Part shown: positions 1 through 5,799 of the stretch, piece by piece
Numbering within the stretch: position 1 is the stretch's first letter
How the letters are laid out: each line of letters starts with the position of its first letter
DNA from: Pseudomonadota bacterium
GTDB lineage: Bacteria; Pseudomonadota; Gammaproteobacteria; Steroidobacterales; Steroidobacteraceae
DNA: 7,433 nucleotides
Direction of reading: 5' to 3'
Assembly: GCA_021817875.1 (NCBI GenBank)
Contig: JAKAFQ010000193.1
Location: forward strand, 1-7,433
The notes under the pieces: model-generated
Told to the model about the DNA's origin: nothing
Seen by the model: only the letters and a program-made list of their open reading frames with translations
Database searches by the model: none
Position numbers and translations under genes: made by a program

Positions 1-37
1 CCTGAATCGAGCATTTCTCCGTACAATTTGAGGCGCA

Positions 38-79
38 TGTCACTTGACACGAATGTCTGGCATGCCATACACTTGGCAT
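38..79. promoter_or_regulatory. Cluster of inverted repeats over the promoter (candidate operator)
   Basis: Several short perfect symmetries overlap the promoter. TGTCA-CT-TGACA (38-49) covers the -35 box, and a further TGTC at 54-57 pairs with GACA at 46-49. The 10-bp palindrome TGGCATGCCA (58-67) fills the spacer. ATGCCA (62-67) and TGGCAT (74-79) form an inverted repeat whose 6-nt centre is exactly the -10 hexamer TACACT. This is the arrangement expected for a repressor that blocks polymerase. The binding protein is not identifiable from this window; the HTH protein at 6396-6779 is one candidate. Arms are only 5-6 bp, so some could be chance. Confidence 0.45.
44..73 (+). promoter_or_regulatory. 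Sigma70-type promoter for the operon
   Basis: A perfect -35 hexamer TTGACA (44-49) is followed after 18 nt by TACACT (68-73), which matches the -10 consensus TATAAT at four of six positions. Transcription would start near 80, leaving a leader of about 60 nt before the GTG at 139. It is the only convincing promoter I see ahead of the plus-strand genes, and those genes are so tightly packed that it could serve all of them. An alternative -10, TAAGAT at 79-84, has no good -35 at the right distance. The assignment rests on consensus matching only. Confidence 0.6.
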
Positions 80-138
80 AAGATAAAACCTTCCCCTGAT
101 CCGGCATCGCCGCCTCGGGGGACGGTGGAGGCTCACGA

Positions 139-771
139 GTGTTTCCAGTTCACCGACCCTCACCGCTGACCGTTCTGTCACTTGCCCTCGCCTGCTCCGC
201 CCTCGGTCACCCGTCGGCCACCGCCACGGCCGCAACAGCCACCGCCTGGTGGCATCGTTCCCCGCGGTACTCTCATTACGAGACCCGTCGCCGCGCCGCC
301 GCCCCGCATCCGCTGCGCGATGCGCTGCCGAATCCCCGTCTCACTCCCGGTGCTTTGAATCCGGCGGTCACGCAGTCCGACATTGACCAGACAATTTGCG
401 TCCGGGGCTATTCGCAGAGCATCCGGCCGCCGGAGCGCTACACCGAGCGACTGAAGCGCGCTCAGATTCGCGAATACGGGTACCGGGACCGCTGGCTCCG
501 TGATTATGAAGAGGATCACCTCGTCGCTCTGTCTCTCGGGGGCTCGCCGACGAGCCCGGAGAACCTCTGGCCGCAACCCCATGATGTCGTCGGAGGATGG
601 GGCAGCTACGCGAAAGACCGTCTCGAGGGTCGACTGCATTGGCTGGTGTGCCACCGCGGGCTTCGCTTAGCCACTGCGCAACGCGCACTCGCCCATGACT
701 GGATTGCGGCATACCAGCGATACATCGGACGGGTGCCGAACAATCAGCGACTGCATTGGAACGGAGGCTAA
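139..771 (+). CDS. Exported HNH-like (beta-beta-alpha metal) nuclease-family protein
   Basis: This 210-residue protein starts at a GTG preceded by GGAGG (127-131, 7 nt spacing). Its N-terminus looks like a signal peptide: basic/polar residues 1-7, a hydrophobic stretch around 10-22 (LTVLSLALACSALG) and an Ala/Thr-rich stretch (27-36) where cleavage could occur. The mature part begins around LTPGALNPAVTQ (68-79) and carries YEEDHLVALSLGG (123-135) followed by ENLWPQP (141-147). This is the D-H plus downstream N core seen in small exported HNH-like endonucleases; D126/H127 and N142 are likely metal/catalytic positions. AKDRLE..LHWLVC (158-171) follows, and C87 and C171 could form a disulfide. 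From family knowledge the substrate would be DNA outside the cytoplasm. It is the first gene of the operon, which is odd for an exported protein. The family is recognised by motif only; catalysis is inferred. Confidence 0.65.
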   Translation: MFPVHRPSPLTVLSLALACSALGHPSATATAATATAWWHRSPRYSHYETRRRAAAPHPLRDALPNPRLTPGALNPAVTQSDIDQTICVRGYSQSIRPPERYTERLKRAQIREYGYRDRWLRDYEEDHLVALSLGGSPTSPENLWPQPHDVVGGWGSYAKDRLEGRLHWLVCHRGLRLATAQRALAHDWIAAYQRYIGRVPNNQRLHWNGG

Positions 772-778
772 TCGCACT

Positions 779-856
779 ATGAACCACGATATCACGATGA
801 TCGGCCGTATCTTGTGCGGGTATCCGCGGGGTCACCTTGAAGAGGTGCGCTCGTGA
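779..856 (+). CDS. Small linker ORF, 25 aa, translationally coupled to the methyltransferase
   Basis: An ATG at 779 opens a 25-codon frame (starting MNHDITMIGR, ending HLEEVRS) that exactly fills the gap between the nuclease gene and the methyltransferase. GGAGG at 763-767 lies 11 nt upstream, slightly farther than ideal. Its stop TGA (854-856) overlaps the methyltransferase GTG (853-855) as GTGA, the junction type also seen at 3392. That suggests it is translated and couples ribosomes into the methyltransferase. I recognise no family and see no signal or membrane segment. It may be a real small protein, a coupling leader, or a chance open frame. Confidence 0.4.
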   Translation: MNHDITMIGRILCGYPRGHLEEVRS

Positions 857-2370
857 CGCACGCGAGAGAGATCGTAGTCGACAACTTCGCCTGCGGCGGC
901 GGCGCATCGACCGGGATCGAGACCGCCCTCGGCCGACCGGTGGACATCGCCATCAACCACAACGCCAAAGCGCTCGCGGTTCACCTCGCGAATCATCCCC
1001 GCACGCTACACCTGCGCGAGGACATCCGGGACCTGGATCCGCGTCACGTCGGCCCCGGGCGTCCGGTGGGTCTTGGCTGGTTCAGTCCCGACTGCACCTA
1101 TCATTCCAAGGCGCGTGGCGGCAAACCGTTCCGTGATCGGAATCGGGCTCGCCGGGTGCGCGGCCTCGCCTGGACCGTGATCCGCTGGGCGAAGGAGCGC
1201 CGGCCGCGGGTCATCATGCTTGAGAACGTGGAGGAATTCGCCGATTGGGGGCCGCTGGGTGACGATGGCCGGCCGGATCCAGCACGTCGTGGCATGACAT
1301 TCCGGCGCTGGCATCGGCAGCTTGAGAATCTCGGCTACCAGGTCGACATGCGCGAACTCCGGGCGTGCGACTACGGCGCGCCCACGAGTCGCAAGCGCCT
1401 CTTCGTGATCGCTCGGTGCGATGGGGACGAGATTGTCTTTCCTGCGGCCTCTCACGGGCCATGGATCGGGGCGCAGCCCTATCGGACGGCAGCCGAGTGC
1501 ATCGACTGGTCGATTCCATGCCCGTCGATTTTCACGCGAAAGAGACCACTCGCGGAGGCTACGCTGCGGCGCATCGCCCGAGGGGTCATGCGGTACGTCG
1601 TGGAGGCTCCGCAGCCCTTCATTGTGCCGCTGACACACCACGGCGATCGGCGCCTACACCCGCTCGCGGAACCGGCTCCGACGATCACTGCGGCGCATCG
1701 CGGCGAACTCGCTCTTGTTTCCCCCGCCCTCATCAATACTCGCAACGGAGAGCGCCAGGGCCAAGAGCCGAGGGTCCGGGACATCGAACGTCCCTATCCA
1801 ACGATCACCGCTCACGGCTCGCAGGGCGCCGTCGTGGCGGCGTTTCTGGCGCGGCACTACGGAGGGCACGAGAATGACGGCCATCCGATGACGTGGCCCG
1901 TATCCACCATCACGACTCAGGATCACCACCACCTGGTCGCCTCGCACGTCGTGAAGCTGCGCGGCGACAATATCGGGCAGCCGGCTGATCAGCCGCTGCA
2001 GACGGTCAGCGCCCAGGGTTTTCACTTCGGCGAAGTGCGCGCCTTTTTGCTGAAATATTACGGAACAGATCAGGACCCGCGCATCGAGCGACCGCTCGAC
2101 ACCATCACCACCAAGGATCGCTTCGGCCTGGTGACGGTGCATGGGGAACCCTACGCCATCGTTGATATTGGGATGCGGATGCTGACTCCGCGCGAGCTTG
2201 CTCGGGCAACGAGCTTTCCGGATGAGTACGTCCTGGACCCGATCTATGAAGGCAAGCCACTCAGCAAGACCGATCAGGTCTGGATGATCGGCAATGCGGT
2301 TCCGCCGGCGGTGGCCGAGGCCCTCGTGCGAGCCAACGTGACTGATCAGGCTCGGGAGGCGGCAGCATGA
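853..2370 (+). CDS. DNA (cytosine-5-)-methyltransferase, phage/prophage type
   Basis: This 505-residue enzyme should transfer a methyl group from S-adenosylmethionine to C5 of cytosine in DNA. Motifs appear in order: motif I FACGGGASTG (12-21, SAM binding); motif IV SPDCTYHSKARGG (78-90) with catalytic C81, having PDC instead of the usual PPC; motif VI ENVEEF (124-129); motif VIII YGAPTSRKRLFVIA (174-187); and motif X GNAVPPAVAEAL (480-491), preceded by MLTPRELARATSFPDEY (443-459). The region between motifs VIII and X, where target-recognition domains sit, contains five imperfect repeats centred on TIT-like cores at residues 277, 317, 352, 384 and 417. The GTG start has AGAGG at 841-845 (7 nt spacing) and overlaps the preceding small ORF by 4 nt; its stop overlaps the next gene as ATGA. 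No cognate type II restriction enzyme is recognisable, so it may be an orphan protecting element DNA. Recognition sequence cannot be read from the protein. Confidence 0.95.
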   Translation: MTHAREIVVDNFACGGGASTGIETALGRPVDIAINHNAKALAVHLANHPRTLHLREDIRDLDPRHVGPGRPVGLGWFSPDCTYHSKARGGKPFRDRNRARRVRGLAWTVIRWAKERRPRVIMLENVEEFADWGPLGDDGRPDPARRGMTFRRWHRQLENLGYQVDMRELRACDYGAPTSRKRLFVIARCDGDEIVFPAASHGPWIGAQPYRTAAECIDWSIPCPSIFTRKRPLAEATLRRIARGVMRYVVEAPQPFIVPLTHHGDRRLHPLAEPAPTITAAHRGELALVSPALINTRNGERQGQEPRVRDIERPYPTITAHGSQGAVVAAFLARHYGGHENDGHPMTWPVSTITTQDHHHLVASHVVKLRGDNIGQPADQPLQTVSAQGFHFGEVRAFLLKYYGTDQDPRIERPLDTITTKDRFGLVTVHGEPYAIVDIGMRMLTPRELARATSFPDEYVLDPIYEGKPLSKTDQVWMIGNAVPPAVAEALVRANVTDQAREAAA

Positions 2371-2612
2371 CTGAAAACCAGCGTGCTGTGTTCGCACAGG
2401 TCGATGCGATCCACCGACTGGAGGGGGTTGAGCCGACGGAGCTACAGAAACGGCTCCGGACGGCCATCCTGGCCGATCGCGTGACCAGCGCGCAGGCCGC
2501 CAAAGAAATGAGCGCTTACGCTGCTGAGCACCACACTCTGGACGGATTCTTGGAGTCCCGCTCTTGGTCAAAAGATTCAGCAGCCACGGATCGCGGAGAA
2601 AGCCGTGACTGA
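2367..2612 (+). CDS. VbhA-like small protein (possible Fic antitoxin homologue)
   Basis: This 81-residue protein starts at an ATG overlapping the methyltransferase stop (ATGA, 2367-2370), with GGAGG at 2355-2359. Residues 10-54 (AQVDAIHRLEGVEPTELQ and following) match the pattern I recall for the VbhA antitoxin family: a first helix ending in RLEG-x-EP, then amphipathic helices. In class I Fic systems the inhibitory motif is (S/T)xxxE(G/N), whose Glu blocks ATP binding by the Fic AMP-transferase. Here E19 and G20 are present, but the S/T position is I15. No Fic protein (HxFx(D/E)GNGR motif) is encoded in the window, so it is an orphan here. The C-terminal 25 residues are polar and probably disordered. 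Assignment is by pattern recall; an unrelated small helical phage protein is the alternative. Confidence 0.5.
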   Translation: MTENQRAVFAQVDAIHRLEGVEPTELQKRLRTAILADRVTSAQAAKEMSAYAAEHHTLDGFLESRSWSKDSAATDRGESRD

Positions 2613-2964
2613 AAAGAAGCGCGCAGTCCGCTACTACGCCACCGAGGAAGGCTGCGGCCGCGTGCGTGGAATTTTGCGCGCGCACGGCGTCGAGGCAACC
2701 GTTTCCGTCGGTAAGGATGGTCGGTTCGAGATTCATGCACAGAGCGCCACGACACGCCACACCTGCCATTGGCCAGTTTGTGACAAAGAAGTCCCGCCCG
2801 CGATGTGGGGTTGCAAGACCCACTGGTTCAGCCTACCGAAACGGCTGCAGGATCGCATTTGGGCGACCTATCGGCCAGTTCAGGAGATCACGAAGACGCC
2901 GAGTTCCGAGTACATCGCGGCGTCGCGGGAGGTGCAACAGTGGATCGCGGCTCAAGATCAGTAA
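2605..2964 (+). CDS. Small Cys/His-containing putative zinc-binding protein, function unknown
   Basis: This 119-residue protein starts at a GTG (2605) with GGAGA at 2595-2599, overlapping the previous gene by 8 nt. Residues 1-50 are basic and resemble a small alpha/beta unit (TVSVGKDGRFEIH). The centre carries C54-x4-C59-x10-C70-x2-H73, in CHWPVCDKEVPPAMWGCKTHW, which could bind one zinc. The C-terminal half is helical and rich in Trp/Arg (LQDRIWATYR, EYIAASREVQQWI). I recall similar short proteins with a CxWxxC-PPAMWGCKxHW core among phage and prophage early genes, without a known activity. Nucleic-acid binding or an adaptor role beside the neighbouring nuclease and helicase is a guess. It is on the same transcript as its neighbours. 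Confidence 0.75.
   Translation: MTEKKRAVRYYATEEGCGRVRGILRAHGVEATVSVGKDGRFEIHAQSATTRHTCHWPVCDKEVPPAMWGCKTHWFSLPKRLQDRIWATYRPVQEITKTPSSEYIAASREVQQWIAAQDQ
2927..2932 (+). promoter_or_regulatory. Strong Shine-Dalgarno that decides the nuclease start
   Basis: GGGAGG lies inside the 3' end of the putative zinc-protein gene, 7 nt before a GTG at 2940 in the frame of the downstream nuclease. Later in-frame GTG codons at 3018 and 3027 have no comparable site upstream. This favours GTG 2940 as the start, giving a 25-nt overlap between the genes. The caveat is that the same bases encode Arg-Glu-Val of the upstream protein, so the match could be incidental. Confidence 0.5.
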
Positions 2965-3395
2965 CTCACGCGGCCGGGTGGCTCGGCGAACAGTCGTCCG
3001 CGGAACTCTGCTCTCCTGTGCTCATCGTGAAGAGAATCGCGCTCGCCCGCGTCGATCTGTCGTCCGAGAAGGCAATGCAGTATGGAATCGCCGTCGCCCT
3101 CGAGTCCGCCGGCATCCCATTCGAGCGCGAGCACCGACTCTCGAACGAAGACATCCCCGACTTCCTGATCCCCTGCCCCCGCGAACTCACCCAGTGGATC
3201 GCAGTCGAGTGCAAGCTCAAGGGACGGGGCGGCGGGCCGCGCAAGATCGACACCTATCGCCAGATCGAGCGGTATGCGCGGCACCCGGAAGTCGCCGCCA
3301 TCATCCTCGCCTCGAATCTCAGCATGGGGCTGCCCGCCGAGATCGGCGGCAAGCCCGTGTATGCCGTGTCCCTCTCCAAGGGGTGGCTGCTGTGA
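2940..3395 (+). CDS. PD-(D/E)XK nuclease, VRR-NUC-like
   Basis: From GTG 2940 this gives 151 residues. The fold signature begins at about residue 41: a helix with E43 and Q47 (SSEKAMQYGI), then DIPDF (71-75) with catalytic D74, then IAVECK (87-92) supplying the E-x-K pair E90/K92, then a helix with Q108 (TYRQIERY) and a strand VAAIILAS. That order (E/Q helix, PD, ExK, Q) is that of small standalone VRR-NUC/PD-(D/E)XK nucleases of phages, which cut DNA, often branched structures. The first 27 or so residues are low in recognisable structure; starts at 3018 (125 aa) or 3027 (122 aa) would keep the whole domain. The stop overlaps the helicase GTG (GTGA, 3392-3395), implying coupled synthesis. 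Such nucleases commonly sit beside SNF2 helicases in phages. Fold confidence is good; exact substrate is unknown. Confidence 0.75.
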   Translation: MDRGSRSVTHAAGWLGEQSSAELCSPVLIVKRIALARVDLSSEKAMQYGIAVALESAGIPFEREHRLSNEDIPDFLIPCPRELTQWIAVECKLKGRGGGPRKIDTYRQIERYARHPEVAAIILASNLSMGLPAEIGGKPVYAVSLSKGWLL

Positions 3396-5278
3396 GCAGA
3401 ATTCTTCCATTGGTGCTCGAGGAAGCGCCACCGGTGCCCCTTGCGGTCCATGACCGCCACAGTAGGTGCCAGCGAACCGGACCGAGTCCGGCGCAGGCCC
3501 GGACCTATGGAACGCTGCGGCTCATCGACGACGAGCGCCGCGCGCAGGGACGTTGGGAGATTGCCGACTTGGAGCCGCACGTCGCGATCCGCTTCAAGCA
3601 TCTCTTCCCCCGCGTGCCGAAGAACTCGGCCGGCCCGTTCCATCTGCCGAACGATCTGATCCACGCCGCAGACCTCGAGTGGTTCACCCTGCGCTATCCG
3701 CTCGCCATGACGGCCGAGGACCGCCACGTGCTCGAGACCGGTCGGCGCGGGTGGAATCACGAGCAGGCCGAACTCGAACGCATTCTGCTGCCCGACTATC
3801 GCGCCACATCCATCGACGGCGTGAGGCCCGGACAGCGGATCCGCGACTACCAGGCACAAGCGATCGAGGTACTGCGCAAGCGCAAGAGCCTCCTCTTGGG
3901 CGACGAGGGCGGACTCGGCAAGACCTACACCGCGGCGGGATTCCTCGCGAGTACGCCGGGCACGCTGCCCGCCGCCGTCGTCTGCGATGCCCACATGCAG
4001 CAACAGTGGGCGGACAAGATCACCGCCTTCACGGCGCTCTCGGTCCACCTGATCAAGAAGGGCTCGCCGTACAACCTACCGCCCGCCGACGTGTACGTCT
4101 TTCGCGTGAGTCAGATCGGCGGGTGGATCCAGTTCTTCAAGTCGCACGGGGGTTTCTTCAAGGCTGCTGTGTATGACGAGCCGCAGAGCCTGCGCACCGG
4201 CAAGGGTACGCAGAAAGGTGCCGCGGCGTTCCTTCTCTCCCAGGGGGTCACGTACCGCCTCGGGCTCACCGCCACGCCCATCTACAACTACGGCGTCGAG
4301 ATGTGGAACGTCATGCAGTTCATCGACGATGCAGTCCTCGGCGGATGGACGGACTTCGAGCGCGAATGGGTCAATCGCCAACCTGGCCGGGGCGGGCACA
4401 TCAAGGACCCGAAGGCCCTCGGCACATACCTGCGCGAGCAGCACGCGCTCATCCGCCGATTGAAGAGCGACGTCGGGCAGCAGCTACCGAAGACCTCGAT
4501 CATCGTCGAAACCATCGACTATGACGCCAAGACCGTCGAGTCCGTCGAAGCGCTCGCGCAGCAGCTCGCCATTCGTGCCACCACCGGCAGCTTCGTTGAG
4601 CGCGGCCAGGCGGCCCGCGAGCTCGACATCATGGTCCGCCAGGCCACCGGGATCGCCAAGGCCAAAACCGTCGCGCAGTTTGCCCGGCTCATGGTGGAGG
4701 CCGGCGAGCCGGTGCTGCTCGTCGGCTGGCATCGCGAAGTGTATCGACTCTGGCTCGAGGCGCTCGCAGACCTCAAGCCCGCAATGTACACCGGCTCCGA
4801 GACCGCGGCGCGCAAGGAAGCGGAGAAGCGGCGGTTCCTCGACGGCGATACGGACATCCTCATCATGTCGCTGCGCTCAGGCGCAGGCGTCGACGGGCTT
4901 CAGCACCGCTCGTCCGTCGTGATCCTCGGAGAACTCGACTGGTCCCCCGGCATCCACCAACAGATCCTCTGGCGGCTCGACCGAGAGGGCCAGAAGAACC
5001 CGGTGACGTGCTTCCTGCTCGTCACGGACGATGGTTCGGACCCCCCGATGATGGACGTGCTCGGCATCAAGAAAAGCGAGGCGACACAGATCGTGGACCC
5101 CCATCTCGGGGTACAGGTCGCCGATGGTGACGAGAGTCACCTGCGGCGGCTGGTTGAGCGCTATTTGACCAAGGCCCATGCCGGCGCGGCTCGGCACGGC
5201 ACGCAGTGCGGGCTGTGCAGCCCGCAGGGCCCGGGCGGGGGAGAACTTTTGAACGGTCTCATTTTTGACGGAGTCTGA
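3392..5278 (+). CDS. SNF2-family (superfamily 2) DNA helicase/translocase
   Basis: This 628-residue ATP-dependent DNA translocase starts at GTG 3392, with AGGGG at 3379-3383 and a 4-nt overlap with the nuclease gene. The same frame stays open upstream to 2666, but that part overlaps two better genes and is rejected. Helicase motifs: motif [10 protein letters not shown] (170-178), motif II VYDEPQ with D262/E263 (DEPQ where SNF2 proteins usually have DExH), motif III LTATP (292-296), motif [13 protein letters not shown] (493-504), and motif [14 protein letters not shown] (523-534), close to the SNF2 consensus QAxxRxxRxGQ with both arginines (R528, R531). The first 150 residues precede the ATPase core and may contact DNA or a partner. 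The C-terminal tail contains CGLC and a Gly-rich stretch. A role in replication-fork or recombination remodelling with the adjacent nuclease is inferred from order and overlap. Confidence 0.92.
   Translation: MSRILPLVLEEAPPVPLAVHDRHSRCQRTGPSPAQARTYGTLRLIDDERRAQGRWEIADLEPHVAIRFKHLFPRVPKNSAGPFHLPNDLIHAADLEWFTLRYPLAMTAEDRHVLETGRRGWNHEQAELERILLPDYRATSIDGVRPGQRIRDYQAQAIEVLRKRKSLLLGDEGGLGKTYTAAGFLASTPGTLPAAVVCDAHMQQQWADKITAFTALSVHLIKKGSPYNLPPADVYVFRVSQIGGWIQFFKSHGGFFKAAVYDEPQSLRTGKGTQKGAAAFLLSQGVTYRLGLTATPIYNYGVEMWNVMQFIDDAVLGGWTDFEREWVNRQPGRGGHIKDPKALGTYLREQHALIRRLKSDVGQQLPKTSIIVETIDYDAKTVESVEALAQQLAIRATTGSFVERGQAARELDIMVRQATGIAKAKTVAQFARLMVEAGEPVLLVGWHREVYRLWLEALADLKPAMYTGSETAARKEAEKRRFLDGDTDILIMSLRSGAGVDGLQHRSSVVILGELDWSPGIHQQILWRLDREGQKNPVTCFLLVTDDGSDPPMMDVLGIKKSEATQIVDPHLGVQVADGDESHLRRLVERYLTKAHAGAARHGTQCGLCSPQGPGGGELLNGLIFDGV
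5207..5226 (+). repeat. Perfect 8-bp inverted repeat with 4-nt loop inside the helicase 3' end
   Basis: TGCGGGCT (5207-5214) and AGCCCGCA (5219-5226) are exact reverse complements around the loop GTGC. Transcribed, they would form a very stable GC-rich hairpin about 55 nt before the ssb start. No U-tract follows directly (only TTTT at 5247-5250 and TTTTT at 5262-5266), so it is not a classical terminator. It could slow ribosomes, protect or delimit processed mRNA, or be coincidental in GC-rich coding DNA encoding the Cys/Gly tail. Confidence 0.5.
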
Positions 5279-5280
5279 CC

Positions 5281-5790
5281 ATGCGCGGCGTGAACAAAGT
5301 GATCCTGGTCGGCCACCTCGGGCAAGACCCGGATGTGCGCTCAATGCCTTCCGGCTCGAGCGTCGCGAACCTGAGTCTCGCCACCAATGAACAGTGGCGG
5401 GATAAGAACACCGGAGAGCAGCAGGAGCGCACCGAGTGGCACCGCCTCGCCCTCTTCGGCCGGCTCGCCGACATCGCCGGTCAGTACCTGCGCAAAGGCG
5501 CGCCGGTTTACGTGGAAGGCCGGCTGCGCACTCGCAAGTGGCAGGACCGCGACGGCCACGACCGCTACAGCACCGAGATTGTCGTGAACGACCTGCAGAT
5601 GCTCGGCGGGCGCGGCGGCACCTCTCAGGCTGGCCCGGACCGGCCGTCCCCCCCAGCGGAAAGCCGCGGGCCAGCGAGCCGCCCGGACATGCCCTTCGAC
5701 GATGACATCCCCTTCGCATGGGCCCTGCTCGCGCCCATCGGTACCCTTCTCGCGATGCTCGCTCCGCATGCGGCGCGGCTGGTGGCCTGA
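5281..5790 (+). CDS. ssb: Single-stranded DNA-binding protein with C-terminal extension
   Basis: This 169-residue protein carries a bacterial SSB OB-fold over residues 1-108: [20 protein letters not shown], then [51 protein letters not shown] and [14 protein letters not shown] Gly/Pro/Ser-rich linker follows (109-134). It should coat ssDNA during replication and recombination, normally as a tetramer. SSBs usually end in an acidic tip, DDDIPF, that recruits partner enzymes. Here that sequence is at 140-145 and is followed by 24 more residues, mostly hydrophobic ([16 protein letters not shown] and on), so the tip is internal. The ATG has ACGGAG at 5268-5273, 7 nt upstream, and lies 2 nt after the helicase stop. 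Family identity is certain; the effect of the tail is unknown. Confidence 0.97.
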   Translation: MRGVNKVILVGHLGQDPDVRSMPSGSSVANLSLATNEQWRDKNTGEQQERTEWHRLALFGRLADIAGQYLRKGAPVYVEGRLRTRKWQDRDGHDRYSTEIVVNDLQMLGGRGGTSQAGPDRPSPPAESRGPASRPDMPFDDDIPFAWALLAPIGTLLAMLAPHAARLVA

Positions 5791-5799
5791 GCACGCCCC

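Noticed and set aside
1654..2823. 389-codon open frame on the minus strand
   Set aside because: It lies opposite the clear methyltransferase gene and two small genes; its composition is typical of antisense shadows in GC-rich DNA, with no domain I recognise.
2805..2939. ATG 2805 as start of the PD-(D/E)XK nuclease
   Set aside because: It would overlap the preceding gene by 160 bp and lacks a favourable Shine-Dalgarno; GTG 2940 has GGGAGG at the right distance.
2666..3391. Upstream open extension of the helicase frame (would give an 870-aa protein)
   Set aside because: It overlaps the putative zinc-protein and nuclease genes, its translation is Arg-rich shadow sequence with no helicase similarity, and GTG 3392 with AGGGG and a GTGA junction is a better start.
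5227..5266. Rho-independent terminator between the helicase and ssb
   Set aside because: The stable hairpin at 5207-5226 is not followed by an adjacent T-run, and the ssb start follows the helicase stop by only 2 nt.
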